Below are positions 23,180-29,932 of a stretch of DNA of 64,000 bases, piece by piece. Source of the DNA: Streptomyces graminofaciens (GTDB taxonomy: Bacteria; Actinomycetota; Actinomycetes; Streptomycetales; Streptomycetaceae); contig NZ_AP018448.1 of the NCBI RefSeq assembly GCF_030294945.1, positions 1,364,001-1,428,000 on the forward strand, given 5' to 3'. The notes under the pieces are model-generated. The model had not been told where the DNA came from. It was given only the letters and a program-made list of their open reading frames with translations, and ran no database searches. The translations under genes and the position numbers were made by a program. Within the stretch, counting starts at the first letter, position 1. Every line of letters begins with the position of its first letter.

Positions 23180-23953
23180 TCACTTCAGGTACGGTCCCTC
23201 GGCGCCGATCTTCCCGGGCCCGTTCAGTACGTACACCCGCAGGTTGCCCTTGCCGGGTGCCCCGACACTCAGCGTGCCGTTGGAGACGGTCTTCGCGTCG
23301 CCCGTCACGGCGTCCCGGTAGGTGCCGTTCGGGATGCCGGTGTAGGTGGCGTCGCCGGTGACCGTGACCAGGGCGAAGCTGTCTGTAGAGCCGCTGGTGA
23401 ATCGGCGCTTGAACGCCATCCGGCCGCTGATGCCGTCGGTGGAGTACTGGCCCGTCTGGAGGGCGGGAACCGCCCGGCGGATCTGGTTGAGCCGCTGCAG
23501 GTGCTTGACCAGCGGCTGGGAGAGGGTCGTGGCGACCTGGCCGCTCGCCGAGTCGGCCTTGCCGAAGTCGGAGGCCGTGACGGATCCGGCGAGGTGGTCG
23601 CCGTAGTAGGCGCGTCCGGTGGTGGCCAGCGGGCACGTCGGCCCGCAGTCGATCTTCTGCCCCTTCTGGAACTCGATCTCGGAGCCGTAGTACAGCGTCG
23701 GGATGCCGCGGAAGGTCCACATCAGGGACATGTTCTCGGCCCAGGCGTCGGTGCCGCCGCTGTAGCGGTTGCCGGACTTGTTGGGGCCGTAGTCGTGACT
23801 GTCGACATAGACGACGTTGTACGTGGCGTCGTTGACACTGTCGTCGGAGTCCTTGCCGTTGCCGAAGGCGTTCTGCGCGTCGCTGAAGTTCATGTGCATG
23901 CGCATGTCGATGATGTTCATGCCGGAGAACCGGCTGTGGTCCTGACCTGCTGA
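23180..23953 (-). pseudogene. 3' half of a secreted alpha-amylase (GH13), cut at the element junction
   Basis: The minus-strand frame contains SRFSGMNIIDMRMHMNFSDA, then the GH13 region IV VVYVDSHDYGPN and the TIM-barrel end WTFRGIPTLYYGSEIEFQ. A C-terminal beta domain ends in GPYLK. Signal peptide, regions I-III and the catalytic Asp/Glu are missing. In-frame codons continue only to 23953, where TGA (23956-23954) stops the frame, so homology ends near 23,940. This is exactly where the mobile element begins. The 5' half is presumably at the right junction outside the window, or lost. Internal ATG 23920 is unlikely to give an active enzyme. Confidence 0.85.
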
Positions 23954-24013
23954 TCAGTGCTTTGACCTGCCGAGACGCGGTCCGCACCTAGCGGAAGTTG
24001 GTGGAACCTAGCG
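23943..24013. other. Candidate integrase arm sites / left attachment region
   Basis: Four directly repeated ACCT(A)GC motifs start at 23945, 23965, 23986 and 24006: TGACCTGC twice, then ACCTAGCG twice. The spacing is 20, 21 and 20 bp, about two helical turns. They lie at the point where the amylase coding sequence breaks off and about 3.4 kb from the integrase gene. This is the layout expected of arm-type binding sites at attL. No tRNA gene is present. The core site cannot be fixed without the other junction. Confidence 0.5.
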
Positions 24014-24110
24014 AGTCCGCGCGGGAAGTCATCATGATCCACTCCCATTCGTCTCCCATCTCCCATCCCCGGTGAGCGCGGCCGAGCCGACGACCGTGTA
24101 CATAGACAGA

Positions 24111-24165
24111 CCGAAGCCGGAGTCGTCTTGCACACCTTGGGGGTATGGATCGACTCCGGCTTCGG
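24111..24165. repeat. Perfect 15-bp inverted repeat with 25-base loop
   Basis: CCGAAGCCGGAGTCG (24111-24125) is exactly complementary to CGACTCCGGCTTCGG (24151-24165). It lies in the 505-bp gene-free stretch 23957-24461 between the truncated amylase and the first element gene. It may be a strong RNA hairpin, a terminator protecting the element from host read-through, or a protein-binding site. Confidence 0.75.
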
Positions 24166-24390
24166 CACTCTGCCCAACGAGCGCCCCCGTTCCCGATGTC
24201 GCGGAATGGCTAACTCGTTCGGGTGGATACCCGGCACGCGCTGCCAGGTATACGCAGGCCGCCGCGCTGGCGCCAGTAGGGGGTACGCGCCAGGGATGCG
24301 GCCCAATCGGCACCTCAAGAACTGAACCCCGCGGTGCCGACATCTCGCGTTCTTCAGTTACCAATGGCCCTCGATGGCCGCCTGCGCCTG

Positions 24391-24404
24391 CTGGATATAT
24401 CCAG
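24391..24404. promoter_or_regulatory. Palindrome upstream of the GntR gene, likely its operator
   Basis: CTGGATATATCCAG is a perfect 14-bp palindrome with an AT core in otherwise GC-rich DNA, 57 bp before the gntR start. The size and position fit autoregulation by a GntR dimer. Confidence 0.55.
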
Positions 24405-24461
24405 TGCGGCAGCACCTTCGTACCTTCAGGCCTCACGTCATGATCGACGCCAGGGGTCCCG

Positions 24462-25082
24462 ATGTCAGAAGCGCGCTTCCGCCGCATCGCCGCTGACATC
24501 CGCCACCGCATCAACGCCGGCGAATGGCGCCCTGGCCAGACACTCCCGTCCCGCACCCGCATGGCTGCCGAGTACCACATCCACCCGCAGACCATGCGAC
24601 TCGCATACGATCTCCTGCGCCGCACAGGCGTCCTCGAAGGCGAGGAGCGCAAAAGTGTGTACGTCGCGCATGCTCCTGCCATGCGCACCCTCACCGACCC
24701 GGATGCCGACTGGCCGTTCTCCAGCGAGACCACCGACACCCGCCCACGCCCCGCCACGGTGGAGCTGGCCGCGCGCCTTGGCGTCCATGCAGGTGCGACC
24801 TTGCAGCACGAGACGGTGGAGTGTCTGGATCCCGGTGGCAGGTCGGCGATGCTGGTGTCGTCGTGGTGGCGAGGGCAGCGCCGGCCGCACGACTCGTTCG
24901 TGGCCGAGTTGGGTTCGGTGGAGCTGTCCGAGGAGCAGGCGCACGCGCTGGGCCTGCTGGTGGACGCCGTGGCGTTCCGTGTGGTGCGCACTCGTTTCGA
25001 CCATGACGGTCGCCCCCTGGAGACTGCTGACCTGATTTTGCCGATGGATCGCTGGCTCATCCGCCTGGCGCCCGCGAGGTAG
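24462..25082 (+). CDS. GntR-family regulator (HutC/UTRA type), first gene of the element
   Basis: 206 residues from ATG 24462. The winged helix is FRRIAADIRHRINAGEWRPG, LPSRTRMAAEYHIHPQTMRL and YDLLRRTGVLEGEERKSVYV. A C-terminal effector domain of about 110 residues (LAARLGVHAGATLQHETVEC, VAFRVVRTRFDHDGRPLETA) resembles UTRA. GntR proteins such as KorSA control transfer and excision in Streptomyces plasmids and AICEs, and a similar role is inferred here. Confidence 0.88.
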   Translation: MSEARFRRIAADIRHRINAGEWRPGQTLPSRTRMAAEYHIHPQTMRLAYDLLRRTGVLEGEERKSVYVAHAPAMRTLTDPDADWPFSSETTDTRPRPATVELAARLGVHAGATLQHETVECLDPGGRSAMLVSSWWRGQRRPHDSFVAELGSVELSEEQAHALGLLVDAVAFRVVRTRFDHDGRPLETADLILPMDRWLIRLAPAR

Positions 25083-25274
25083 CGGCGAGCGTTTCCCGCC
25101 TGGCGTTGGGGGGCGCCGGGTGTCACGAGTAAAGCCGACTTTCGGCCGTGAGTGAAGGTGTCTCATGCATATTCTTTGACTTTTAGTTCATGGGTTGTGC
25201 GTTTCTGTAACCGCAGGTGGAGCCTTGGCCAAACGTTTCTGCCGGTAACCCTCGGCCGCCGTCCGGCCGACAGG

Positions 25275-25511
25275 TCAGGGTGCTTCTTCGGCCAGCCGCC
25301 CGTAGGCGTTGGCACCCTGCTCTTGATAGGCCCCGTACAACATGTCCGCCGTGCCGCACTTCCCTCCGTCGATGCTTCGACAGGTGCCGCAGCGGAGGGA
25401 GTGGCCGACGTAGTCGCTCCACGCCTGCTGTACGGGGCTGAGCCGGCTGGCCCCAGCTATGGCGTCCGGGCCGCTTTCGGGTGGCGGCTCTGGCCTCGTA
25501 GGCTCGCTCAT
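25275..25511 (-). CDS. Small Cys-containing protein of mobile-element type
   Basis: 78 residues from ATG 25511 behind GGAGCG. The protein is rich in Pro/Glu at the N-terminus and then has SDYVGHSLRCGTCRSIDGGK and CGTADMLYGAYQEQGANAYG. The three cysteines (CGTC and KC) may bind zinc. Such proteins recur in Streptomyces integrative elements, but I know of no assigned function. It is encoded against the surrounding rightward genes, in the 570-bp stretch between the two GntR genes. Confidence 0.65.
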   Translation of the reverse strand: MSEPTRPEPPPESGPDAIAGASRLSPVQQAWSDYVGHSLRCGTCRSIDGGKCGTADMLYGAYQEQGANAYGRLAEEAP

Positions 25512-25590
25512 CGTCGACGCTCCGTTCGTCGGCTGCCTCCCGGATGCTGCGCCGCGTCCGGGAGGCTTTTGTGTTGCTCCGTTGCACCGT

Positions 25591-25617
25591 ACTACCCCTG
25601 ACTACCCCGGTGGGTAG
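25591..25617. promoter_or_regulatory. Likely operator of the small GntR gene
   Basis: ACTACCCC occurs at 25591 and again at 25601, exactly one helical turn apart. The second copy forms the palindrome CTACCCCGGTGGGTAG (25602-25617) with perfect 6-bp arms. It lies 35 bp upstream of the chosen start. Confidence 0.55.
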
Positions 25618-25652
25618 CTATGGCACGGTATGGGTGGCGGGCTAGCGTCCGA

Positions 25653-25910
25653 ATGGTGATCATCGACAGGGAAGGGCCTGTGCCCCCGTACCGGCAGATC
25701 GCCGACCATCTGCGACGGCAGATCGAGGACGGGACGATTCCTCCTGGTCGGCGCATCCCGACGATGGTTGAGATGGAGCAGGCCTACGGGGTTGCCCGGG
25801 ACACGCTGCGGAAGGCCACCCAGGTATTGAAGGACGAGGGCCTGGTGGAGACCGTTCGAGGCATGGGGATCTACGTGGTTGACCGCAGCATGCAGACCGA
25901 CGAGGACTGA
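25653..25910 (+). CDS. Small GntR-family regulator (YtrA-like, DNA-binding domain only)
   Basis: 85 residues from ATG 25653; ATG 25620 would add eleven unlikely residues. The whole protein is one winged helix: VPPYRQIADHLRRQIEDGTI, PTMVEMEQAYGVARDTLRKA and TQVLKDEGLVETVRGMGIYV. It has no effector domain. A TAGCGT box just before the ATG suggests leaderless expression. It is the second of three GntR-type proteins within 2.2 kb. Confidence 0.85.
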   Translation: MVIIDREGPVPPYRQIADHLRRQIEDGTIPPGRRIPTMVEMEQAYGVARDTLRKATQVLKDEGLVETVRGMGIYVVDRSMQTDED

Positions 25911-26031
25911 TGGCGATCAGTCGAAGACGGCGACGTGCCCCTACTGAAAGGTAGAATCCAGGGAAACAGTGCGGCCCTCGATGGTGCTGTGAACACCGAA
26001 CGAGGGCCTGACCAGAGGAGTAGTGATCCTC

Positions 26032-26634
26032 ATGGCTGTCAGTCAGCCTACCCTTCGCGGGGTGCCGCGCAAATCGCCGCTCGGCGGCTACCTGTACGTC
26101 ATCAGGTTCAGCGTTGACGTGGTCAAGGTCGGGATGAGCGTCGCCCCGGCCAACCGTCTCCACGCCCATCACGGCTACTCACGGGGGCTGGGCATTTCGG
26201 TGACGGATCAGTGGGTTTCCAAGCCTCACGCCCAGGCGAAGAAGAACGAAGCGGAACTGATCAAGTTCTGCCGCTTCCACGCCGCACGGGTCAACTCGCG
26301 GGAGTACTTCGCCGGGCTTGAGTTCAGCAGTGTGGTGTGGTTTGCCGAGACGCTGCCATTTATCCCCGCCCAGGGCGGTGTGGCTACCCACGACATACCC
26401 AATGCCCCTAGGTGGCGGCAGGTCTACGCAGCCCTCAGGGGCAGGATCGCCAACGGCACATACGCGCCCGGGCAGAAGCTGCCCTCGTTCGTAGCGATCT
26501 GCGACGAGTTCGAGATCAGTCAGGTGACTGCGAAGCGCGTGCTGAAGGAGTTGCGGGAGGCCGGGTTGGCGGCCATGTACCCGGGCGTGGGCACGTTCGT
26601 CACCGAGCTGCCACAGGCGCCGGGCGACGGCTGA
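26032..26634 (+). CDS. GIY-YIG-like (T5orf172-type) domain fused to a GntR winged helix
   Basis: 200 residues from ATG 26032; GTG 26023 is possible. Residues 19-105 look like a T5orf172/MUG113-type GIY-YIG domain: GYLYVIRFS, VKVGMS at 31-36, Arg42, a conserved Glu in KNEAEL (73 or 75) and SREYF at 89-93. Residues 125-192 are a GntR winged helix: WRQVYAALRGRIANGTYAPG, PSFVAICDEFEISQVTAKRV, then LREAGLAAMYPGVGTFV. The order nuclease-like domain first and regulator second is unusual. Catalysis is not certain because the second motif is GMS rather than GxT. It may be a site-specific nuclease or a DNA-binding regulator with a dead nuclease. Confidence 0.72.
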   Translation: MAVSQPTLRGVPRKSPLGGYLYVIRFSVDVVKVGMSVAPANRLHAHHGYSRGLGISVTDQWVSKPHAQAKKNEAELIKFCRFHAARVNSREYFAGLEFSSVVWFAETLPFIPAQGGVATHDIPNAPRWRQVYAALRGRIANGTYAPGQKLPSFVAICDEFEISQVTAKRVLKELREAGLAAMYPGVGTFVTELPQAPGDG

Positions 26635-26654
26635 CCACTGTCAGAGGGTGGCCG

Positions 26655-26660
26655 TAGGCT
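26655..26660 (+). promoter_or_regulatory. -10 box of a leaderless small gene
   Basis: TAGGCT lies exactly seven bases before ATG 26668, with CTGACC 18 bases further upstream (26631-26636) as a -35. No ribosome site exists, so the transcript should start at the ATG. Confidence 0.45.
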
Positions 26661-26667
26661 TTGCGGC

Positions 26668-26862
26668 ATGTCCCCCACTCCTCTGCCGCGTGGCCCGGTG
26701 CGCCCGTCTGTCGTGGTGAATGCGGAGATTCGTGCGCTGATCCGCAGTATGGGTGGCTGGCTGTATGGGGAGTCGCGGGCCCGGTACGAGGTGCTGGTGG
26801 CGGAGTGGGCGACGGCCACCGCGGCGGAACGCGCGTGCGGGGAGATCGTGGAGGCGGCGTAA
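26668..26862 (+). CDS. Small hypothetical element protein
   Basis: 64 residues from ATG 26668. Basic and Pro-rich start (MSPTPLPRGPVRPSVVVNAE), then an amphipathic helical region with IRALIRSMGGWLYGESRARY and VLVAEWATATAAERA. It is leaderless by promoter position. Codon use is strongly GC at third positions, supporting coding. I do not recognise a family. Confidence 0.65.
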   Translation: MSPTPLPRGPVRPSVVVNAEIRALIRSMGGWLYGESRARYEVLVAEWATATAAERACGEIVEAA

Positions 26863-26865
26863 CCT
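26860..26865 (+). promoter_or_regulatory. -10 box overlapping the previous stop codon
   Basis: TAACCT begins with the TAA stop of the preceding gene and lies six bases before GTG 26872. That is the right distance for a leaderless transcript. No clear -35 is visible. Confidence 0.35.
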
Positions 26866-26871
26866 TTCCGC

Positions 26872-27069
26872 GTGGCAACGATCGAACTCCCTGACGACCT
26901 GCTCGCTCTCGAAACCGCCGCCTGGAACGAGATCCAGGCCGGACGGCTCACCCTCGACACCGCCAACGCCGTCCAAGACGCCATCACCCGGCACGCGGCC
27001 GAGGCTGGGATCGGGCGGTACGACCTCGAGATGGCAGTGAAGCGGGCCGTCAGGCACGGGCAGGAATAG
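26872..27069 (+). CDS. Small hypothetical protein, possible antitoxin-like or DNA-associated
   Basis: 65 residues from GTG 26872, ten bases after the previous stop. ATIELPDDLLALETAAWNEI has a ribbon-helix-helix-like beginning (short strand, then helix), followed by DTANAVQDAITRHAAEAGIG and a basic tail. There is no toxin partner next to it. Function unknown. Confidence 0.6.
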   Translation: MATIELPDDLLALETAAWNEIQAGRLTLDTANAVQDAITRHAAEAGIGRYDLEMAVKRAVRHGQE

Positions 27070-27159
27070 AGTGCGGCCTCGCCCGGGGTTCCACGCTCGA
27101 GCGAGGCGCCAGCAACTCAACAAACCCGGCTTGATCGAAGGACTGCCGGAGATTCCAGG

Positions 27160-27393
27160 CTAACGACCGCCACTGACAACGCGGCGACGCGACGACAGGA
27201 CGTACTCGCCCACAGGCCACGCCTCCACCGGCCGCCGCGCGCCTTCCCGGAACTGGGCCAGGCTCGCGACAACCGGGCGCGACGCAGGCGGCACCTCACC
27301 CTCGGCGACCCGGTGGCGCGCTACCTGGGCCCCCCTCTCGTACCAGATCTCCATCCAGTCCTTGCGAGGCTCCTCGGGCGGGGTATCGCTCAT
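27160..27393 (-). CDS. Small protein downstream of the integrase gene
   Basis: 77 residues from ATG 27393, 11 bases after the integrase stop, so it is the last gene of that transcript. The sequence is acidic at the start (MSDTPPEEPRKDWMEIWYER) and basic at the end (GEYVLSSRRRVVSGGR). The position suits a recombination directionality factor, but no helix-turn-helix is visible, so the role is left open. Confidence 0.55.
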   Translation of the reverse strand: MSDTPPEEPRKDWMEIWYERGAQVARHRVAEGEVPPASRPVVASLAQFREGARRPVEAWPVGEYVLSSRRRVVSGGR

Positions 27394-27404
27394 GGCATCT
27401 ATCC

Positions 27405-28424
27405 CTACAGGCCGATGTCTTCGGATGCAGCATCGGTCCACTTGTCGGCTTCGCGAATGTAGCCCCAGAAGGCGGGGCTGTTCTCGGCGTGCCCGGACTG
27501 GGCGCGGATCTTCTCTTCGCGCTTCCCGGCTCGGCGGCTGGTGGTGATGAATCCGGCCCGCATGCTGTGGCCGGTGAGGCGAACGGAGAGTCCGGCGCGT
27601 TCGGCGTTCCGGGCGATGATCTCGCGGACGGCTTCCGGGGAGAGCGCTCGGTCTCCGAGGTGGCCGTGGGCGGTGATGGGCAGGAAGGCGGGTCCGGTGG
27701 TGATGCCTGCGGCGGTGCGCCAAGTGAGCCAGGCGCGGACGGGGCAGGTGTCGACGTTCTTGCCGTAGCCGACGACGACGTCTCGGGGCGGGCGACCCTT
27801 CACCGCAGGCACGTGGACGTCGAGGCCCTGACTGACGTGGACGATGGCCTCGGCTCGCAACGCGGCGACTTCGGCGGAACGCCCGGCGACCCCGAAGGCC
27901 ATGAGCCAGAGAGCGCGGTCGCGGAGGCCCGTGAGTCCATCGGCAACGTTGGCGTTCATCTGCCGCAACTGCTCGGGGGTGGCGGCAGCAGCTTTGCCCC
28001 TGCCGCGTGCTTGCCGTTCGGGGTCGTTCTTCAGCGGCTTGAGGGCTTGCCGGGCTGCGACGGTGGCGGCCTTGGGGACTTCGATGCCGTGTTCGTTCCT
28101 TGCCGTGACGGTGACGCCGGTGATCCTCCGGTCGATGCTGTTAGGCGCGGCGAGCTTGATGGTGTCGAGCCAGACGACGAACCCGACGAGCGTGCCTTTT
28201 GTGATGTTGGTCGAGGCGATCCGGTGCCCAGTCCGCTCCCCGAGCCAGTCGTGGAACTCCTCCCACAGCTTCCAGTCGTTGGCGTAGCCGCGCTTCGTGT
28301 TGTGGGGGCGGATGGCGTCGAGGTGCTTCTCGGCTGCCTCTTCCATGGCGTGCAGGACGGCGAGCGTCGCAGCGTCGTAGACGGCGGGGGTGGCGTCCGG
28401 CTGGCGCGGGACGAGGTCGGTCAC
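27405..28424 (-). CDS. Tyrosine site-specific integrase
   Basis: 339 residues from GTG 28424 behind CGGAG. An N-terminal SAM-like core-binding domain (HNTKRGYANDWKLWEEFHDW) precedes a catalytic domain with all residues in place: Arg182 (AGRSAEVAAL), Lys209, His286 and Arg289 (LTGHSMRAGF), His312 (SGHAEN) and nucleophile Tyr322 (WGYIREADKW). It is transcribed toward the left end of the element and should recombine at the site that splits the amylase gene. It is separated from the upstream operon by a strong hairpin, so it is probably expressed on its own. Confidence 0.93.
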   Translation of the reverse strand: MTDLVPRQPDATPAVYDAATLAVLHAMEEAAEKHLDAIRPHNTKRGYANDWKLWEEFHDWLGERTGHRIASTNITKGTLVGFVVWLDTIKLAAPNSIDRRITGVTVTARNEHGIEVPKAATVAARQALKPLKNDPERQARGRGKAAAATPEQLRQMNANVADGLTGLRDRALWLMAFGVAGRSAEVAALRAEAIVHVSQGLDVHVPAVKGRPPRDVVVGYGKNVDTCPVRAWLTWRTAAGITTGPAFLPITAHGHLGDRALSPEAVREIIARNAERAGLSVRLTGHSMRAGFITTSRRAGKREEKIRAQSGHAENSPAFWGYIREADKWTDAASEDIGL

Positions 28425-28452
28425 GGGGTCTCCGATCGGGTACGGTACGGGC

Positions 28453-28487
28453 GAGCGCCCCGCCTGCTTTCCTCAGGCGGGGCGCTC
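28453..28487. terminator. Strong hairpin between the early operon and the integrase gene
   Basis: Perfect 13-bp arms GAGCGCCCCGCCT and AGGCGGGGCGCTC with a nine-base loop. On the minus strand it follows the stop at 28510 and precedes the integrase start by 29 bases. It should stop or attenuate read-through from the repressed early operon into int. Confidence 0.8.
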
Positions 28488-28509
28488 TCGGATGTAGGGA
28501 TTACCGGCC

Positions 28510-28725
28510 CTAGGCCTGCTCGTTTGCAACCAGTCCGGCGTCGAGCGCAGCGTGTAGCCAGTTCCGCGCTTCCGCCAGCGACAGGTCCTGCTCCTGGCGA
28601 GTGAGGCCATCCCATGCCGGGCAGGGGAGGCCGAAGGTGTTGTTGTGGGCGAGTTGCTGCCGCGCTTGCGCGAGAACGAGGACGCGAGGGTCGTCGACCT
28701 CGGGGCGGGTGGGCCGGTCGGTCAT
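28510..28725 (-). CDS. Hypothetical early-operon protein
   Basis: 71 residues from ATG 28725, overlapping the upstream stop (ATGA). It contains DDPRVLVLAQARQQLAHNNT, a CPAWDGLTRQEQ turn and the helix LSLAEARNWLHAALDAGLVA. No known domain. Fourth and last gene of the leftward operon under the RHH-controlled promoter. Confidence 0.65.
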   Translation of the reverse strand: MTDRPTRPEVDDPRVLVLAQARQQLAHNNTFGLPCPAWDGLTRQEQDLSLAEARNWLHAALDAGLVANEQA

Positions 28726-28934
28726 GGGGCGTCCTCATTCTTGGGTTGGATGTCGATGTGCGTCCAGCCGAACCGGTTTCGGTGCGACCGTTCCGCCAAC
28801 TCCACTCGGAGCGCTTCAGCCTGTTCTTGGGCTGGAGGCTTCCCCTCGCCGTCACGAACGGTCTTCCGGTAGTCGGCGATCTTCAGGTACCAGTTGCGCT
28901 TACCCCGATAGGCGGTGACTTCGTAGGCGGTCAT
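28722..28934 (-). CDS. Hypothetical early-operon protein
   Basis: 70 residues from ATG 28934 (ATGA overlap with the gene before). Mixed alpha/beta pattern: MTAYEVTAYRGKRNWYLKIA, then AQEQAEALRVELAERSHRNR and GWTHIDIQP. Reads like a small dsRBD-sized or KTSC-like fold, but I cannot assign it. Confidence 0.65.
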   Translation of the reverse strand: MTAYEVTAYRGKRNWYLKIADYRKTVRDGEGKPPAQEQAEALRVELAERSHRNRFGWTHIDIQPKNEDAP

Positions 28935-29254
28935 GCGTCTCCAGCGTGGAAGCTGTCTGCCCAGTCGGCCCATTCGCGCACTGCGTCTGCCATGCGGGCA
29001 ACGATGGGTGCATCGTCTTTCTGTGTGCCCGCGTAGGCGCCGAGCCGGTCGGCCACCTCGCGGTAGATGTCGGATCGTTCAGGTGGCGTGTAGGTGATGC
29101 CCGAGAGCGCGTCGGCGGCGGTCATCGCGATGTCGGCGTCCGCACGGTATGCGATCACGTCGTCGGGGTGCGCCTCGCTCCATCGGCTGCCGGGGTTCCA
29201 GTACTCGTAGATCCGCTGGGCGAAAGCATCGCGGCGGTCTGCATGGGCGGCCAT
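28931..29254 (-). CDS. Hypothetical early-operon protein
   Basis: 107 residues from ATG 29254. Helical throughout (RRDAFAQRIYEYWNPGSRWS, YRADADIAMTAADALSG, REVADRLGAYAGTQK, ADAVREWADWADSFHAG). It is of a type often seen in Streptomyces phages, with no described function. Coupled by ATGA to the next gene. Confidence 0.68.
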   Translation of the reverse strand: MAAHADRRDAFAQRIYEYWNPGSRWSEAHPDDVIAYRADADIAMTAADALSGITYTPPERSDIYREVADRLGAYAGTQKDDAPIVARMADAVREWADWADSFHAGDA

Positions 29255-29268
29255 GGTCTAGCCCTCCG

Positions 29269-29550
29269 TCAAGCCGCGTTCGGACGGGGCATGGCGCGGC
29301 AGGTCTCGGCGTGGGCCTGCGCTTCCCGCTGGCTTTCCGGCAGCCACTCCTCAATGCGAGCCTGCGTCTGCTCCGGAGTGTCGTAGACGTACCCCTCGAT
29401 GCTGGTGCGCTCACGCCAGCCGCACCGTTCTCCGGTGCAGGTGGCGACGATATAGCCGCGCCCACTGTCGTCGGCGATGTCGACGGTGGCGCCTCCGACG
29501 GTGAGGTAGCGGGCGATCACGCCCTCGGGCCAAGCGGTTGAGATTTTCAT
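29269..29550 (-). CDS. Hypothetical first gene of the leftward early operon
   Basis: 93 residues from ATG 29550. GGAGGA lies six bases before this ATG and abuts another ATG at 29556, which decides the start. Beta-rich with a Cys pair (GYIVATCTGERCGWRERTSI) and a C-terminal helix with a second Cys (QAHAETCRAMP), suggesting a zinc-ribbon-like fold. It is transcribed from the divergent promoter with the twin GGTGGC palindromes. Confidence 0.68.
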   Translation of the reverse strand: MKISTAWPEGVIARYLTVGGATVDIADDSGRGYIVATCTGERCGWRERTSIEGYVYDTPEQTQARIEEWLPESQREAQAHAETCRAMPRPNAA

Positions 29551-29564
29551 CGTCATTCCTCCCT

Positions 29565-29578
29565 GGTGGCTTGCCACC
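29565..29578. promoter_or_regulatory. RHH repressor operator, early-operon side
   Basis: GGTGGCTTGCCACC is a perfect 14-bp palindrome just upstream of the ribosome site of the leftward operon. Its centre is 35 bp from that of the site at 29600. Confidence 0.75.
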
Positions 29579-29593
29579 ATCATCCCGCACCCT

Positions 29594-29622
29594 TTGACCG
29601 GTGGCAAGCCACCTGTCACACT
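29594..29622 (+). promoter_or_regulatory. Promoter of the RHH repressor gene
   Basis: TTGACC (29594-29599), a 17-base spacer and CACACT (29617-29622); ATG 29630 follows seven bases later, so the mRNA is probably leaderless. The second operator lies wholly within the spacer. Confidence 0.55.
29600..29613. promoter_or_regulatory. RHH repressor operator, repressor side
   Basis: GGTGGCAAGCCACC is a perfect palindrome differing from the site at 29565 only in the central two bases. It occupies the -35/-10 spacer of the repressor promoter, which fits autoregulation. Confidence 0.75.
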
Positions 29623-29629
29623 TCAGGCC

Positions 29630-29863
29630 ATGACCAGCGAAGAGGAACGCCGTCGCCAGCACCGGCACCGACACAGGCAGCGGGTCGTGCGCGGAATCGA
29701 TGACGAGCTGGTCGCGGACTTCGACGCCGCCGCGCACGCCGCAGGCGGCGACCGCAGCAACATCACCCGACGACTGTGGGAGTGGTACGCCAGACGCCCC
29801 GGAGCGGAGCTACCCGAGAGGCCAGAAGCCCCGTCAGTCGAGTCGGACAATCACCCCAAATAA
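29630..29863 (+). CDS. Ribbon-helix-helix (CopG/Arc-type) repressor
   Basis: 77 residues from ATG 29630. A basic N-terminus (RRRQHRHRHRQR) precedes the RHH core VVRGIDDELVADFDAAAHAA, then GGDRSNITRRLWEWYARRPG. The tail is acidic and Pro-rich. Divergent from the leftward early operon across two matching palindromes, it is the best candidate for the switch repressor of the element. Confidence 0.8.
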   Translation: MTSEEERRRQHRHRHRQRVVRGIDDELVADFDAAAHAAGGDRSNITRRLWEWYARRPGAELPERPEAPSVESDNHPK

Positions 29864-29932
29864 CGCCCGCGATATGGCATGTTATCGAGAGTGCTGCCGC
29901 CCAACCGGGCACGCTTCAGGGAACGTTATGCG

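Noticed and set aside
23920..24060. tRNA gene as integration target
   Set aside because: No cloverleaf or T-loop motif could be read on either strand near the junction; the amylase break explains the site better.
24072..24443. Open frame of 123 codons on the plus strand with a protein-like middle part (VAEWLTRSGGYPARAARYTQ)
   Set aside because: No ribosome site, weak third-position bias, and it runs through the 15-bp inverted repeat and the CTGGATATATCCAG palindrome. Could be a decayed gene; not annotated.
29870..29887. CGATA...TATCG inverted repeat after the RHH gene
   Set aside because: Arms of only 5 bp, no clear placement as operator or terminator.
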